Assembly (NCBI GenBank): GCA_900545455.1
Contig: UQZF01000002.1
Coordinates: 1-43,425 of the forward strand
Direction of reading: 5' to 3'
DNA length: 43,425 bases
Origin: an uncultured Eubacteriales bacterium
GTDB taxonomy: Bacteria > Bacillota > Clostridia > Lachnospirales > Lachnospiraceae
Under the pieces are notes generated by a model, which worked only from the letters and a program-made list of their open reading frames with translations, did no database searches and was not told the origin of the DNA. The position numbers and the translations under genes are program-made. This document shows positions 42,465-43,425 of this stretch, piece by piece. Position 1 is the stretch's first letter. Each line of letters begins with the position of its first letter.

Positions 42465-43425
42465 ATGAAACACAAGTTAGTACGACGTGTTATCGCATCG
42501 GTTATGACGGCACTTCTCGTTGTTGGTCTTATACCGATGACTTTTACGGGAGGAGTTAAGGTAAGTGCGGAAGAGAACTATACAACGGTAGAGTATACGT
42601 TTGAAGCAAAAGACCTCGCGGCGTTTACGGCAGGGGATAAGGCTGATGGAGATATTGAGACAGCCGGAACAGACGGATACTTTACGCTTATCTATAGTGC
42701 AAAGTCAAAGGTTGATTCAAGCTCGAAGTCTTTTGATGATGGATATGAGTCGGGACAGAGAGTTAATTTTGGCGGTTCGGCTTCAACGGAGAAGAATTCC
42801 ATTAAGATTACCACGGATAATCCGGCTACCGTTAAGGTATGGTGGGCAGAAGGCGGAGACGACAACCGTCAGGTAGCCATCCTTGGAGCTAACGGAGCAG
42901 AGGTTGTCAGAACTGATGAAACACTTGCAAAGAACGCAGCCTGCATTTCCACATTAGAGCTTGAGAGTGCGGGAACATATTATATAGGCTCGGCAACAAG
43001 CAACAATTATTTCTTTAAGGTTGTGGTAACGGAGAAGGTACCGGTTGAGGAACCTAAGACATACAGCTTTGAGACAAAGGATATGACAACATTTGCGGCA
43101 GGAGCTAAGGCTGATAAGGAAGAAGAGGTTGTCGGAACCGATGATTACTTCACATTGGTTTACAGCGCTAAGTCAAAGGTTGATACAAGCAGCAAAAAAT
43201 TTGATGATGGATACACATCAGGTGTAAGAGTGAATTTCGGAAGTAAGTTTGCCAATGAAATGAATGGTGTCAGATTCACAACGAGCAATCCTGCCAGCGT
43301 TAAGGTATGGTGGGTAGAAGGCGGAGATGATAATCGCCAGATGGCTGTAATGAAGGCAGATGGCACTGTTGTTGTTAAGACGGAGGAGACACTTGCAAAG
43401 AATGCGACATGTATTTCTACGTTGG
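42465..43425 (+). CDS. Secreted tandem-repeat beta-sandwich protein (3' partial)
   Basis: Open from ATG 42465 (AGGAGG at 42454-42459) to the window edge, 320 residues seen. A signal peptide runs 1-35 with a basic start, TALLVVGLIPMTFTGG, and a cut after VSA. Then two copies of a 156-residue unit start at Y44 and Y200. Each has a YxFExKD entry, YSAKSKVD, KxFDDGYxSGxRVNFG, NPAxVKVWWxEGGDDNRQ and ETLAKNAxCIST. The unit looks like a carbohydrate-binding or adhesive beta domain, as in very large polysaccharide-degrading surface enzymes of Lachnospiraceae; no catalytic part is visible yet. Which enzyme, if any, follows is outside the window. Confidence 0.85.
   Translation, partial: MKHKLVRRVIASVMTALLVVGLIPMTFTGGVKVSAEENYTTVEYTFEAKDLAAFTAGDKADGDIETAGTDGYFTLIYSAKSKVDSSSKSFDDGYESGQRVNFGGSASTEKNSIKITTDNPATVKVWWAEGGDDNRQVAILGANGAEVVRTDETLAKNAACISTLELESAGTYYIGSATSNNYFFKVVVTEKVPVEEPKTYSFETKDMTTFAAGAKADKEEEVVGTDDYFTLVYSAKSKVDTSSKKFDDGYTSGVRVNFGSKFANEMNGVRFTTSNPASVKVWWVEGGDDNRQMAVMKADGTVVVKTEETLAKNATCISTL

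Noticed and set aside
42350..42559. Open frame on the plus strand over the leader of the secreted protein
   Set aside because: It runs through a strong promoter and a structured leader, has no ribosome site, and overlaps the true reading frame beginning at 42465.
1..43425. CRISPR arrays, insertion sequences, integrases or phage genes
   Set aside because: No regularly spaced repeats, transposase or integrase frames, or att-like direct repeats at the tRNA gene were found.

Overview
The window reads as chromosomal DNA of a Gram-positive Clostridia, most likely a Lachnospiraceae. This rests on the gene order dgt-dnaG-rpoD-trmK, a class A-like RNase P RNA in a Firmicute setting, a separate pyrB-pyrI pair, two DegV proteins, a MetH that ends at its B12 domain, AGGAGG-type ribosome sites throughout, and many short lipoproteins. 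I cannot name the genus. GC looks moderate by eye and was not counted. I see no phage, insertion sequence, CRISPR array or rRNA.

Layout. 1-7979: housekeeping genes: the end of metH, yfbR (nucleotidase), topB, glmS with a left-handed beta-helix partner, a DegV protein, and a DUF815-type ATPase gene broken by a one-base frameshift. 8038-17476: a carbohydrate block with a GH53 galactanase, a LacI-type repressor on the minus strand, and a divergent binding-protein/permease operon (malEFG-like) followed by a lipoprotein GH13 alpha-glucanase and a GH77 4-alpha-glucanotransferase. This supports a route in which alpha-glucan is cut at the surface, imported as maltodextrin and rearranged inside. No ATPase gene for the importer is present. 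Two near-identical TTTCGAAA-centred palindromes lie at both divergent promoters and probably bind the LacI protein. 17584-24547: a small membrane protein, a candidate orphan short transcript, and the compact replication/transcription operon dgt-dnaG-rpoD-trmK-nucleoside kinase. 24627-26806: rnpB, then a GGDEF protein. 26922-28290: pyrBI on the minus strand. 28530-33258: a large lipoprotein, a DUF5721-like protein, an M18 aminopeptidase and a second DegV. 33321-33393: tRNA-Thr(CGT). 33534-36647: a small lipoprotein, an ABC ATPase/permease pair with no binding protein, and a DHH phosphoesterase. 36846-41778: a PdaA-like deacetylase lipoprotein, a PH-like protein, and the run asd-GNAT-deoD-J-domain protein. 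41875-42120: a fragment of a PDDEXK/Rpn-type protein. 42465-end: the start of a secreted tandem-repeat protein, preceded by a strong promoter and a leader RNA that can form a pseudoknot.

The most interesting unexplained items are the pseudoknot leader with its secreted 156-residue-repeat protein at the right edge, the promoter-plus-terminator unit with no gene at 17956-18068, and the long wobble-containing hairpin between malE and malF. None of these amounts to a proven new system; each can be tested by comparative alignment or RNA mapping.
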